Under the pieces are notes generated by a model that worked only from the letters and a program-made list of their open reading frames with translations, did no database searches and was not told the DNA's origin. DNA of 64,000 nt. It comes from Thermoanaerobaculia bacterium (GTDB taxonomy: Bacteria; Acidobacteriota; Thermoanaerobaculia; Multivoradales; J023). Location: NCBI GenBank assembly GCA_030431255.1, contig JAUIJL010000001.1, positions 744,001 to 808,000 on the forward strand. Reading direction: 5' to 3'. This document shows, piece by piece, positions 1 through 9,062 of this stretch (the first letter of the stretch is position 1; each line of letters starts with the position of its first letter). The translations under genes and the position numbers were made by a program.

Positions 1-228
1 CTCGAAAGCACCGACCGGACCGCGGCCCGTCGACCGGCCCAAGGACCATTCGGCCATCAACGCCGGAATGCCCAACAAGACCACCATAAGAACGTAGACC
101 AAGACGAAAGAGGCGCCACCGAATTGTCCGGTCATGTACGGAAAGCGCCAGACGTTGCCGAGACCCACGGCGACGCCGATCATGGTCACCAAGGTGCCGA
201 AGCGACTGCTGAAGACGGGGCGGCTCAT
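1..228 (-). CDS. Neurotransmitter:sodium symporter (NSS) family transporter, N-terminal part
   Basis: The gene is cut by the window edge; only the first 76 residues are visible. NSS transporters are sodium-coupled symporters of amino acids and related small solutes in the inner membrane. The start ATG reads MSRPVFSSRFGTL, and the first transmembrane helix carries the family hallmark GNVWRFPYM. This stretch contains the unwound segment that binds Na+ and substrate in LeuT-type proteins. A second hydrophobic helix (VLVYVLMVVLLGIPALMAEW) follows. The gene is divergent from the cupin gene, with about 160 bp of shared upstream DNA. The family call is firm; the substrate cannot be told from this fragment. 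Confidence 0.9.
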   Translation of the reverse strand, partial: MSRPVFSSRFGTLVTMIGVAVGLGNVWRFPYMTGQFGGASFVLVYVLMVVLLGIPALMAEWSLGRSTGRGPVGAFE

Positions 229-388
229 GCCGGCGATTGTACGTCCAGGTGCGCGGATCGCCTAGTATCGAAACGTTGATCCTCGAGGACGGGGGCGATC
301 CGAGGTCGGGGGCTTCGTCGTATGATCAAACGGTCACGAGCTCATCGGCACCCGAGAACGAATCTGAATCAATCCAAGGAATGAAGCG

Positions 389-874
389 ATGGCAAACGAG
401 AAGCTGGCCCGGCAGGACGTGGACGAGCAAGAGCTGAAAGCTGTGGTCGAGGGCGGAGACGGCATCTGGACCATCCGCGGCGGCGGAAATCTGCGGGGTT
501 GGAACGGCATCCGCTACAAGGCCGGCATGTCGGCGAAGAACGTGGGATCGACCCAGCTCTCCATGAACGTGGCGACGATCCCCCCGGGAGCCGTGGCGCG
601 CGCCCATATCCACGTCGGCTTTGACCTCATGCTCTACATCCTCAAAGGGCGAGTGCGCCACGAATACGGAGATCACCTGAAGCAGGTGATTGAAAACGAA
701 GCCGGTGATTTCATCTACATCGAGCCGGGTGTGCCCCACGAGGTCTTCAACCTGAGCGACGAGGAAGAAGTGATGGCGGTCGTCGCCCGATCCGATGCTT
801 CCGAATGGGAGAACATCGTGCCTTACGATCGGCAGACCGGCGAGGTGATCACCATCGAGGACGGCAAATCCTGA
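389..874 (+). CDS. Single-domain cupin protein
   Basis: A 161-residue soluble protein with one cupin barrel. Motif 1 is seen as HIHVGFDLMLYILKG around residues 72-86 and motif 2 as PGVPHEVFN around 115-123. The histidines of HIH and PHE would bind a metal. The usual glutamate of motif 1 is not obvious, so metal binding may differ from that of classic cupins. An AAGGA Shine-Dalgarno sequence 8 nt before the ATG supports the start. It opens a likely three-gene transcript with the phosphopantetheinyl transferase and the TonB receptor. The role is unknown; sugar-phosphate isomerase-like, dioxygenase-like or sensing functions are all possible. Confidence 0.8.
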   Translation: MANEKLARQDVDEQELKAVVEGGDGIWTIRGGGNLRGWNGIRYKAGMSAKNVGSTQLSMNVATIPPGAVARAHIHVGFDLMLYILKGRVRHEYGDHLKQVIENEAGDFIYIEPGVPHEVFNLSDEEEVMAVVARSDASEWENIVPYDRQTGEVITIEDGKS

Positions 875-918
875 AGGTGCCGGGCCCGGCCTCGGATTCG
901 ACCGATGATGCCGGCGGC

Positions 919-1698
919 ATGCCCATACCGTCGCAGCTTCCCCGGGCCGGAGAGGCTCATCTATGGCGGCTCGACTTAGAGGTCGAGCCCGAGGAGCTCG
1001 AAAGGTGCCGGGGTCTGTTGACCGACCAGGAGCTTCAACGGGCCTCACGATTTCGATTCGATCGCCACCGTCGGCGATTCACCGTCCGACGAGCCCAGCT
1101 GCGCCGGCTCTTGGCGTCGTATCTCGGTATCGAGCCGCGAGCAGTGAGCTTTCGAGCGGGGGAGCGTGAAAAGCCGTACCTGGCCGCCCACCACACCCGA
1201 GATCTACCCGAGCCTCTGCAATTCAACCTATCCGACTGCCGAGACGTGGCCTTCGTCGGGGTGAAAGTGGGCTTGGAGCTGGGGGTCGACGTAGAAATCG
1301 TGCGACCCATGCCCGACGCCTTGTCGATCTCCAGAAGCTTCTTTGCGAAGGAGGAGCAGGAAGTCCTGGCCGCGGCCTCGCCGGCGGAGACCGACGCGAC
1401 CTTTTTCCGTTGTTGGACCCGAAAAGAGGCTTACATCAAAGCCATCGGCGAAGGCCTGGCGGTGCCGTTGGATTCATTCACCGTTTCCATGGGTCGTCAC
1501 GAGCCTGCGCGATTTCTCGGCTTTCGCGGCTTGCCTGGAGAAGAGCGGCATTGGACCTTGAAACACGTGGAGCCTGAGCCCCACATCTTCGTGGCGGTGG
1601 CCGCCCGGCAACCGGACCTCGCGATTCAACGGTTCAACGCACCTCCGTTTCCTTCCGAACCTCCATCGGTTAATCTTCCGCCGATGGAGACGCGGTGA
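919..1698 (+). CDS. 4'-phosphopantetheinyl transferase, Sfp/HetI type
   Basis: Transfers the phosphopantetheine arm of CoA to carrier proteins (ACP/PCP). The 259-residue product shows the Sfp-superfamily signatures GVDVEIVR (Mg-binding Asp and Glu), FFAKEEQEVL and WTRKEAYIKAIGEGL, and its length fits the two-domain Sfp class. The ATG at 919 precedes the typical AHLWRLDL beginning. An in-frame GTG at 877, just after the cupin stop, is an alternative start that adds 14 residues. The 3' end overlaps the start of the TonB receptor by 4 nt (GTGA), which indicates translational coupling. No polyketide or nonribosomal peptide genes are visible, so it may serve the general fatty-acid ACP or a distant cluster. 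Confidence 0.9.
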   Translation: MPIPSQLPRAGEAHLWRLDLEVEPEELERCRGLLTDQELQRASRFRFDRHRRRFTVRRAQLRRLLASYLGIEPRAVSFRAGEREKPYLAAHHTRDLPEPLQFNLSDCRDVAFVGVKVGLELGVDVEIVRPMPDALSISRSFFAKEEQEVLAAASPAETDATFFRCWTRKEAYIKAIGEGLAVPLDSFTVSMGRHEPARFLGFRGLPGEERHWTLKHVEPEPHIFVAVAARQPDLAIQRFNAPPFPSEPPSVNLPPMETR

Positions 1699-4271
1699 GC
1701 ATTTGGTGCCAGCGATTGGCAGTCTGTGGGCTCGTGTGGCTGGTGTCGGCGCCCGGGATTTGGATCTCGGGGGCGACGGCCTCGGCGACGGATCGCGAGC
1801 CCCTGCGCGGGAAGTCGCTCGCTGAGGTGCTGGGCGGCCTGGCAGACCAAGGCGTGGAGGTGGTCTTCACCGAGCGCTTGGTGCGCCCCGACATGCGCGT
1901 CGAGCTGGAGCCCACGGCGACCGAGCCCCTTCCGCTGCTCAATCAGCTGCTGATGCCTCACAGCCTACGGGCAGAGCCTTCCGTGGCCGGCCGATTTCGG
2001 GTGGTGCCTGGAGATCCGCCGACCGTGGAAGTCGTCGCGGGTCGGGTGCTCTCCTCGGTGAACGACAGCGCCTTGGCCGGTGCGTTCCTTCGATCCTTGG
2101 ATTTTGGTTTCGAAATCCAGACGGATGACTCCGGCGGCTTTCACACGCAGCTCCACTCGGCGTTTTTCGACACTCGGAAGGGCACCTCCTGGTCTATTTC
2201 CGTGCCGGGTTTTGAAGAGGTGCGTCTGGATCTGGAGCCGGGCTCGGGTGAGGATCTCACCGTGCGTCTGGAGCCTGTGCAAGTGACGGGTGAAACGGTG
2301 GAGGTGCGCGGCAGCCGCCCTTGGATTTTGGGCAAGGACCTCTCGACCCTATCCCTTCGCCGAGAGGATCTGCTGGCGCTTCCCCATGTGGGCAACGACG
2401 TCTTCCGCAGCTTGACCCTGCTTCCCGGGGTCAGCTCCAACGACGCGTCGGCCCAGCTCAGCATTCGCGGTGGTCGTGAAGACGAGGTTCTGGTGCGTTT
2501 GGACGGCTTGGAGCTCCTGGAGCCGTATCACCTGAGGGACTTCAACAGTTTTTTGAGCATTCTCTCGCCACAGATCATCGACCAAGTAGAGCTTCTGACC
2601 GGCGGATTTCCCGCTGAATTCGGGGATCGCATGAGCGGTGTGCTCGAAATGACGACGGTCTCCGCGGAATCGCAGCAGCGATATTTCGGGCTCACTCCCC
2701 TCGACGCAGAGCTCGGAGGCTCGGGGCGAATTGCCGACAATCCCTGGCTGCTGGCCGTGCGCGGCGGAACCTTGGAGCTGCCTTTTCGCTTGGCCGACCA
2801 ACAGGAACGGCCGGTTTTCGGGGATGTCTTCATCAAAGTAGATCGTGGAATCAGCGATTCGCGAAGCGCCCGCGGGAGCGCTCTGCTGTCCGTGGACCGG
2901 CTGCGTTTCCTCGATCAGGAAGAAGGCGAAACCGAAGAGCTCTCCACCCGCTATCGGAGCTCGTATCTTTGGTTTTCGGATCAGAAGGTTCTGAGCCCGT
3001 CGCTCATTGTCGAGACCCGGCTCTTCGGGGTGCGAATCGACCGGGATCGGCGCGGCTTGGAGCGGGAAGGCGACCAAGGTTTCGAGCTGAGCGACGACCG
3101 GGTCTTGAATTCGGGGGGGCTTTCCCAAGATTGGCATCGCCAAATCGGTAGCAGCGGGCTGCTCAAATGGGGAGCGGACGTTCGTCAGGCCGAAGCCCAT
3201 TACAACTATGCCCGCGATCGCCAATTTGAGGATCCTCTGGCCCGGATTCGAGGCTCCGGCTCAGGGCTGACCTCCACCTTCGAGCAGACGTTTCGCGGTT
3301 GGCAATACGCCGGCTACCTGAGCGGACGCTTCGAGCTCGGCCCCCGGGTCGAGGTGGAGCTCGGCATCCGCTTCGATCGAAACACTGTGCTCGACGACAA
3401 TCACACCGAGCATCCCCGGGCCAATATTGCTTTTCAGCTCAGCCCCGAGTCGCGACTACAGGTGGCGTGGGGGCAGTACTCCCAAAGTCAGCGGCTCTAC
3501 GAGCTGCCGGTGGAAGACGGCGTTACCGAGTTTTCCGAGACGGAGCAGGCGGACTACGGCAGCGTGGGTTTTGAAACGGCCTTTGCCGATGTCGGAGCCC
3601 GGCGTCGACCGCTGACCCTGCGATTGGAGGCGTACCGGCGTACGGTGGGCAATCCCAGGGTCCGCTTCGAGAATCTCTTCGATCCGATCTCGAAGGTTCC
3701 GGAGCTGGAGGCGGATCGCTGGCTTTTTGCCCCGGAGGAAACGGTTTCCGAAGGCGTCGAGGTCTTCGTCGGCGGAGCCTTTGCCGAGAGCTGGGATTGG
3801 TTCGCCGGTTATTCCTACGCGGATGCCTACGATCTGATCGACGGTGCCGAGGTGCCGAGATCCAACGACCAAACCCACACCTTGAGGCTGGATTTCGCTT
3901 GGCACAGCCCATGGCTCTGGGACGTGCACTTTGCTTGGCGCAGCCATACGGGATGGCCGATCTCGGAGGTCTCCGCCCGCCTCGAATCACAAGGCGGCAA
4001 TCCCGTGGTGGTGCCCGAGCTGGTATCTCTGAACGGCGATCGATTGCCGGACTATCACCGGATGGATTTGCGTTTACAACGATCCTGGAAGCTGAAGAGC
4101 GGCTCGGAGCTGGAAGTCTATCTCCAGATTCAGAATCTTCTCGGGCGCAGGAACTTGCGGGGCTACGACGTCGACTTTGAAATTCGGGACGCCGGGCAAG
4201 TCGATGTGGTTTTAGATCCGGAGACTTGGGGCGGCACCATCCCTTCGTTCGGCTTCCGCTGGCGACGCTGA
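1695..4271 (+). CDS. TonB-dependent outer-membrane receptor with N-terminal STN domain
   Basis: An 858-residue outer-membrane receptor for active uptake of an unknown ligand, powered by TonB-ExbBD. A signal peptide spans roughly residues 1-32. A short secretin/TonB (STN) signalling domain follows at about 35-105, then a carboxypeptidase-regulatory-like beta domain at about 110-195. The plug begins near VEVRGSRPW and contains SIRGGREDEVLVRLDGLEL. The rest is a 22-strand-type barrel ending in an aromatic-rich C-terminus (FGFRWRR). An STN domain usually means signalling to an anti-sigma factor of FecR type, and a FecR/ECF pair lies at 14126-15900. The GTG start overlaps the preceding stop. The 3' end overlaps the convergent RND gene by 60 bp. 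Confidence 0.9.
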   Translation: MSIWCQRLAVCGLVWLVSAPGIWISGATASATDREPLRGKSLAEVLGGLADQGVEVVFTERLVRPDMRVELEPTATEPLPLLNQLLMPHSLRAEPSVAGRFRVVPGDPPTVEVVAGRVLSSVNDSALAGAFLRSLDFGFEIQTDDSGGFHTQLHSAFFDTRKGTSWSISVPGFEEVRLDLEPGSGEDLTVRLEPVQVTGETVEVRGSRPWILGKDLSTLSLRREDLLALPHVGNDVFRSLTLLPGVSSNDASAQLSIRGGREDEVLVRLDGLELLEPYHLRDFNSFLSILSPQIIDQVELLTGGFPAEFGDRMSGVLEMTTVSAESQQRYFGLTPLDAELGGSGRIADNPWLLAVRGGTLELPFRLADQQERPVFGDVFIKVDRGISDSRSARGSALLSVDRLRFLDQEEGETEELSTRYRSSYLWFSDQKVLSPSLIVETRLFGVRIDRDRRGLEREGDQGFELSDDRVLNSGGLSQDWHRQIGSSGLLKWGADVRQAEAHYNYARDRQFEDPLARIRGSGSGLTSTFEQTFRGWQYAGYLSGRFELGPRVEVELGIRFDRNTVLDDNHTEHPRANIAFQLSPESRLQVAWGQYSQSQRLYELPVEDGVTEFSETEQADYGSVGFETAFADVGARRRPLTLRLEAYRRTVGNPRVRFENLFDPISKVPELEADRWLFAPEETVSEGVEVFVGGAFAESWDWFAGYSYADAYDLIDGAEVPRSNDQTHTLRLDFAWHSPWLWDVHFAWRSHTGWPISEVSARLESQGGNPVVVPELVSLNGDRLPDYHRMDLRLQRSWKLKSGSELEVYLQIQNLLGRRNLRGYDVDFEIRDAGQVDVVLDPETWGGTIPSFGFRWRR

Positions 4272-6368
4272 GGTCTCGATCGGCGGCTCCGCTTTCAGGC
4301 AGCGCGCCTGCCGGCCGTCCAGCCACAGAATCAGCTGGGGCAGCGCTAGGGTCGAGATCAAAAGCGCCGAGGCCACCCCCAAGCAAAGGACCGTGGCGAA
4401 CGATGCCAGCCCCGGGTGGTGGGTGAGCATCAGGACGCCGAAAGCCGCCAGATTGGTCCAAGAAGTCAACACAATGCCCCGACCGGCGGAGCCGATCAGC
4501 TCTTCGGGAGATCCGCGCCGCCGCAGGCGATGGACCATGTGGACCCCGTCGTCCACGGCGATGCCCAACACCACCGGCAAAGCCATGACGTTGAGGGGAT
4601 GAAAATCCAGGCCCAAGCAGGCCATGAGGCCGGCCGTGGCGACCGCCGCGCCGATCGCCGGCGTCATGGCCAGCAGGGCCCATTTCAGGGATCGAAAATC
4701 CCACAGCATGGCCAGGAAAAGCAGCGCCGTGGCGAGCTGCGCGGTGATTTCCAAGGCCCGGCGGCTGCGATCGATCAACAATCGCCCAACAAACGGTAGG
4801 CCGGTCACGTCGGGATCGATATTTCTGAGACGGCTCAGGAATTGATCCTGGAAGTCGGCATTCCAGATATCACCGCTGGGATAAGCATAGACGGCGTAGG
4901 TGCCGTCTTCGGCCACCAAGGGACGCAGGGCTTCCTCGGGCAAATCCGGGACCAAGCCGGGCATGCCGCCGATCTCGAGGTCACGGATGGAGCGGACGGC
5001 ACCGACGGTTTCCTCGTCCGACAGCTGCCAGATGAGACCCAAGAGCTGGTCCCGGGAGTCGACGGTGAAGGCCGCGAATTGGGGGGACCATTGGGATCGC
5101 GCCACCAGCTCCCGCTCCCAATGCACCGCCTCCGAGTCGGAGGGTTGCAGCGCGAGGTAGTCGGTGTCGAAGGCCGGTCGACCGGTGGCCAAGGCCAACG
5201 CGCCGAGGACCACTACCGCCAGCGCCACCAGCCCGGCGGAATAACGTCCCTGGAGGGCCTGCAACAGCGCGACGATGCGCGAGGGTCGGGGCGCTTTGCG
5301 CGCTCGCTGAGCGGGGCGCCCGAAGAGCCGGAGCAGGGCGGGCAAGACGGTGACCGTCGCCAATAGGGCGACGAGCAAACCGACACCGGCGATCCATCCC
5401 AGCTCCGCAAAGCCCCGAAAGCCGGAGAAAGCCATGGCGAAAAAGGCGGACGCGGAGGTCACGGCGCCGGTGACCAACGGCTCGGCCAGCTCGGCCACGG
5501 CCTTGGGAACCGCTTCGGCGGTCGGCCTCCCTCGGGCGATCCAAAACTCGGCTCGATCGATCAAATGGATCGCGAAATCGATGCCGAGGCCGAAGAGAAT
5601 GGAGCCGAAAAACGCCGAAATCAAAGTCAAGTGGCCGGGCCAGATCGAAGCCACGCCGACCGTGGCGAGCACGGCGCCGACCAAAGCGACCAAAGCCGCC
5701 AGGGGGCGTCGCCATGCCGCGAAGGCGGTGACGAAGATCAGCAAGACGAGCAAGGCGCCGAAACCCGAGAGGCGTGAGATTTCCGCTTGAACCAGCTGCT
5801 GATCATCCAAGGCGTAGACCGGAATGCCGGTGAGGCCCACTTGCACATCGGTGATCGACGCCGGCCGTTGGTCGATGAGCCCGCGCACGGCCTCGACGAA
5901 GGGAGCGGCGGCTTCGGTGGAAGATGTCTTATCCCTAGGGGTGACGAAGATCACATGGAGACGACCGTCCTCGGACCGCAGGTAGGGATTTAAACCCAAC
6001 ACCTCGATGACGTCCGCGGGCTGTGGGCTGCGATCGAAGACGCTCTCCACTTCCGCGAGCTGCTTCAGCCGAGGGGACAGCCATTCCACGGCTTCGGCGG
6101 TGTGGTGCGGATCGTCACCATCGAGGGCGATCACCAGGCTGTTGGGATTACCGAATCGCTCCGAAAATTCGTGAAAGCTCTGGACCTCAGGGATGTCGGG
6201 GTCGATGAGGTCCAGGTTGGAGGTCTTGAGCCCGAGACCGCCGAAGGCCGCGGCCAGGGATCCGAGACAGATCAACAGAGAGATCCCGAGGACCCACCGA
6301 GGATGGCGGACGCTCCACGACGCCAGTCCTCGAAGCGCTCGTGTCCGAAGTCCTTCAGCTTCGGTCAT
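4212..6368 (-). CDS. RND/MMPL-family membrane exporter
   Basis: A 718-residue inner-membrane transporter with the duplicated RND layout. Each half has one TM helix, a periplasmic loop and a five-helix block. The first half contains GIDFAIHLIDRAEFW and the second half contains VVLGIAVDDGVHMVHRLRRRG, both matching the MMPL/patched-type sterol-sensing-like region (G-I-x-x-D). HpnN-type members move hopanoids and MmpL members move lipids. Last gene of the eight-gene minus operon; its ATG lies 14 nt inside the preceding metallo-hydrolase gene. With isoprenoid genes upstream, a lipid or isoprenoid substrate is plausible but inferred. Its last 60 bp overlap the 3' end of the convergent TonB receptor. 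Confidence 0.85.
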   Translation of the reverse strand: MTEAEGLRTRALRGLASWSVRHPRWVLGISLLICLGSLAAAFGGLGLKTSNLDLIDPDIPEVQSFHEFSERFGNPNSLVIALDGDDPHHTAEAVEWLSPRLKQLAEVESVFDRSPQPADVIEVLGLNPYLRSEDGRLHVIFVTPRDKTSSTEAAAPFVEAVRGLIDQRPASITDVQVGLTGIPVYALDDQQLVQAEISRLSGFGALLVLLIFVTAFAAWRRPLAALVALVGAVLATVGVASIWPGHLTLISAFFGSILFGLGIDFAIHLIDRAEFWIARGRPTAEAVPKAVAELAEPLVTGAVTSASAFFAMAFSGFRGFAELGWIAGVGLLVALLATVTVLPALLRLFGRPAQRARKAPRPSRIVALLQALQGRYSAGLVALAVVVLGALALATGRPAFDTDYLALQPSDSEAVHWERELVARSQWSPQFAAFTVDSRDQLLGLIWQLSDEETVGAVRSIRDLEIGGMPGLVPDLPEEALRPLVAEDGTYAVYAYPSGDIWNADFQDQFLSRLRNIDPDVTGLPFVGRLLIDRSRRALEITAQLATALLFLAMLWDFRSLKWALLAMTPAIGAAVATAGLMACLGLDFHPLNVMALPVVLGIAVDDGVHMVHRLRRRGSPEELIGSAGRGIVLTSWTNLAAFGVLMLTHHPGLASFATVLCLGVASALLISTLALPQLILWLDGRQARCLKAEPPIETSASPAEAERRDGAAPSLRI

Positions 6369-7392
6369 GGACGGGTGCCTCCGCGGAGTCTGACGACCCC
6401 TGCCACAGAACAGGCATTCGCCATGCCAAACCCTGGCGGCGGGCCTCGCGAGCAAAGCGGGGCAGGGCCCAGGACGGTCGATCCCACGACAGGGTGAAGG
6501 TGCCGAAGTGGGAGGGCAGGACCACCTCGGCCCCGAGGATCTTGCCGGCGCGAACCGCCTCCTCCGGGCTCAAGTGGTAGGGGTGAAGCAGCCACCGTGG
6601 AGAAAAGGCGCCGATCGGCAGGACGGCCAGCTCCGGGGCGTAAAGATCTCGGATCTGAGCGAACAGCCGACCGTCCGGCGGACCAAAACCCGTGTCGCCG
6701 GCAACGTAGAGGGCCCGTTCGGGCTCGTCGATCCGGCGGACCACATAACCCACCGCTTGTTTTTTACTACCGAATGGGTGCAGTCGATGGCCGTTGTGGG
6801 CCGCCTCGACGGCAAAGATTTCGAGGGGGCCGACCTGGGTGCGGTCGCCCACGGGCAGCTCGACCACCTCCACGGGCAAGGATTCCAAGTAGGAGCCCGC
6901 GCCGGCGGGCACCACGAGCTTTCCAAGGGTCGGCAGATTCCTCAGGGTGGGTAGGTCCAGGTGGTCGAAATGGGCGTGGCTGATCAATACGGCGTCCGGG
7001 CTACCGAGATCGCCGACCGTTTCCGGCAGCAGAAGGCGCCGGGGCACCACCGTGCAGACGCGGCTCAGATTCGGGTCGAAGAGCAGGGTTTTGCCGGCCC
7101 ATTGGATCCGAAATCCCGCATGTCCCAGCCAGTGAAGTCGAAAGTCCGGCCCCAGATCGGGCCACCCAGCAGTGGACGGTGGGCGGTCCTGGAGCGGCAG
7201 AGCGGCCCAACCCGTCGCCCGGTGCCACGGCTGCGCGCGACCGATCCATCCGATCCAGGCCGCCGAAAAAAGGAGACCGAGGCCGAAGATCGACACCGCG
7301 AGCAGGGCCCGCTGGGATCTGTGGAGCCGGGGGCGGCATCGACTCTCCGTGAAGCTCGTCCATCTCGCGGGCAGGCTTTCGATGGCGCTCAT
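6355..7392 (-). CDS. NAPE-PLD/UlaG-like metallo-beta-lactamase-fold hydrolase
   Basis: A 345-residue protein with an N-terminal membrane anchor (about residues 28-50) followed by a metallo-beta-lactamase fold. The di-metal motif SHAHFDHLD is seen near residue 140. Further metal ligands are AAHNGH, the Asp of VAGDTGFG and the His of LPSHFGTFTLSWDRP. The WLGHAGFRI opening and the last motif fit the N-acylphosphatidylethanolamine phospholipase D branch, which cleaves lipid phosphodiesters. Stop and start overlap as ATGA with the MFS-cytochrome gene upstream, so the two are translationally coupled. Lipid hydrolysis is inferred from family resemblance; the real substrate is unknown. Confidence 0.85.
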   Translation of the reverse strand: MSAIESLPARWTSFTESRCRPRLHRSQRALLAVSIFGLGLLFSAAWIGWIGRAQPWHRATGWAALPLQDRPPSTAGWPDLGPDFRLHWLGHAGFRIQWAGKTLLFDPNLSRVCTVVPRRLLLPETVGDLGSPDAVLISHAHFDHLDLPTLRNLPTLGKLVVPAGAGSYLESLPVEVVELPVGDRTQVGPLEIFAVEAAHNGHRLHPFGSKKQAVGYVVRRIDEPERALYVAGDTGFGPPDGRLFAQIRDLYAPELAVLPIGAFSPRWLLHPYHLSPEEAVRAGKILGAEVVLPSHFGTFTLSWDRPSWALPRFAREARRQGLAWRMPVLWQGSSDSAEAPVHDRS

Positions 7393-9062
7393 CGGGTCGG
7401 CCCCGTCGTGTCCTCGGATCGCCCAATTCCGTGTGATGGACCCGTCTTGCTCGCCAAGTAGGCGACGAGCAGCTCACCATCGCTCAGCCCCGGTCCGTCT
7501 TCGACGAAAAGATGAGCATAGGACGGCATCCGGCTACCGGGGCTGGTGGATTTGGGATCTATCAGATGCCGGGTCAGCCACTCGGTGTCGCGAAATCTGC
7601 CGGCCCAGGTGAGATCCGGCCCTTGGCGTCGGTTGCCGATCAACACCGGGTTGTCGGATCGGTCGATGGGTCGGTGGGGACCGTATCTGGAGAGGTCGTC
7701 GCCGGTCGGTCGGACGTATTGGGAATGGCAGTGGATACAACCCTCCCGGATGTAAATCAGACGGCCCATGGCCTCTGGGTTTTGTTCCTGGGCCGGGGAA
7801 GAGTGGGTCGCCAGGGTCGGCTCGGAAGTCGCCGAGACCGCGACCAAAAGGCCGGTGAGCAGCAGAGACGGCACAAAGTACCCGGCCCGACGTCGTAACC
7901 ATGGCGGCAGAACAGCCGTTCGACGCCAGGGGCCGGCGACCGCCGTGGCCAATATGGCCACGCCGGTGGCGATGAGAAAAAGCCCCGGGATGTGGTTCAG
8001 GTCTTGGGCCATGCCGACTCCCAGAGCCGAGCCGATCCAGCCGGCGATTCCGAAGAGCAAGGCCGCCTGCCAAACCCTCGGCAGACCTCGGCCGTGGCTC
8101 GCTGCGAGGCTCGGGAAGGTCACCAGGGCCGTGGAGTAGAAAGAGATGCCCAACACATAGATCGGTCCGGTGAGGTCTACCAGCACCTGGGTCTGCTGCA
8201 GCACGAGAAATGCGGTGACGAAAAGCGCCCATGCGGACAACAAAAGGGAGCGAAATGCCCCTCGGTCGATCCACCAGCCGGCGAAGATCGCGGCCAGGAA
8301 GTGACAAACACCGAGGACCAGCTGGCGACCCGACGTGCCCCAGGTGTGGGCCTTCCAAGCATCGGTCTCTTGAATGATCAAAAAGGCCGCGGAGTCGAGC
8401 CAGATCAAGGCAAGGAATGAGACGGTGATCGCGACGAATCCCCAGCCGGCGTGCGCGGATCCGGGCAGCGCAGGGTGGTGGTTTTGCGCTTCGGCTCGAA
8501 GGTGTTGAGCGCCCCTGGACCGGCGTACCAAGCTCGTAGCGAGCCAACCAACCCCGCAGGCGGCGATGACCGCGATGACTTTGATTTCCGGGGAGCCGGC
8601 GAAGAGGAACGGCAGATTGCAGACGCCATAGGCGATTCCGGTGCCGAAGCCGACGGTGAGCCCGAGCCGGCCCAGGGGAACGAATCGACGCAGGCCGGCG
8701 GCAAGGGTCACGGTGAGGACGGCGATGGAGGCGCCGACCGCGGCCGCCACCGTGACGAAGCCCTGGGTTGAGGTACAGAAGAGGCCGCCGGCCGCCGACA
8801 GGGCACAGGCCGAGAAGGCCCAGCGGAGCCACGATTCAGAGGTCAGCCGTTTGTAGAGCAGAGCGGTCACGAAGCCGGCGGCTAAACCGAATAGACCCAT
8901 GGCTGCCATCGCGGGACGCCAAGCGTCCGCCGACAGCCTTTGCTCCATGAGATGGAGGAAGCCGAATTGAGCGAAGAGCAGGAAATAGATGTAGGTGGCG
9001 GCCACCAGAAGGGCACCGGCCACGCAGTCGATGGCACGATCCGTGTGAATTCTTCGCATCAC
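7389..9062 (-). CDS. MFS-like membrane domain fused to a CcoO-like cytochrome c
   Basis: A 557-residue protein joining two modules not normally found together. Residues 1 to about 400 form roughly 12 hydrophobic helices arranged like a major facilitator. The last 140 residues are a mono-haem cytochrome c closely resembling CcoO of cbb3 oxidase: YIREGCIHCHSQYVRP (haem-binding CIHCH at residues 442-446), then RYGPHRP, RRQGPDL, HLIDPKSTSPGSRMPSY. The Met of MPSY is the likely second axial ligand. The cytochrome would face the periplasm. The gene overlaps both neighbours by 4 nt and sits two genes after the CcoN-like subunit, so it probably replaces the membrane-anchored CcoO in a complex with it. 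What the MFS part does (transport, quinone binding or plain anchoring) cannot be read from sequence. Confidence 0.85.
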   Translation of the reverse strand: MMRRIHTDRAIDCVAGALLVAATYIYFLLFAQFGFLHLMEQRLSADAWRPAMAAMGLFGLAAGFVTALLYKRLTSESWLRWAFSACALSAAGGLFCTSTQGFVTVAAAVGASIAVLTVTLAAGLRRFVPLGRLGLTVGFGTGIAYGVCNLPFLFAGSPEIKVIAVIAACGVGWLATSLVRRSRGAQHLRAEAQNHHPALPGSAHAGWGFVAITVSFLALIWLDSAAFLIIQETDAWKAHTWGTSGRQLVLGVCHFLAAIFAGWWIDRGAFRSLLLSAWALFVTAFLVLQQTQVLVDLTGPIYVLGISFYSTALVTFPSLAASHGRGLPRVWQAALLFGIAGWIGSALGVGMAQDLNHIPGLFLIATGVAILATAVAGPWRRTAVLPPWLRRRAGYFVPSLLLTGLLVAVSATSEPTLATHSSPAQEQNPEAMGRLIYIREGCIHCHSQYVRPTGDDLSRYGPHRPIDRSDNPVLIGNRRQGPDLTWAGRFRDTEWLTRHLIDPKSTSPGSRMPSYAHLFVEDGPGLSDGELLVAYLASKTGPSHGIGRSEDTTGPTR

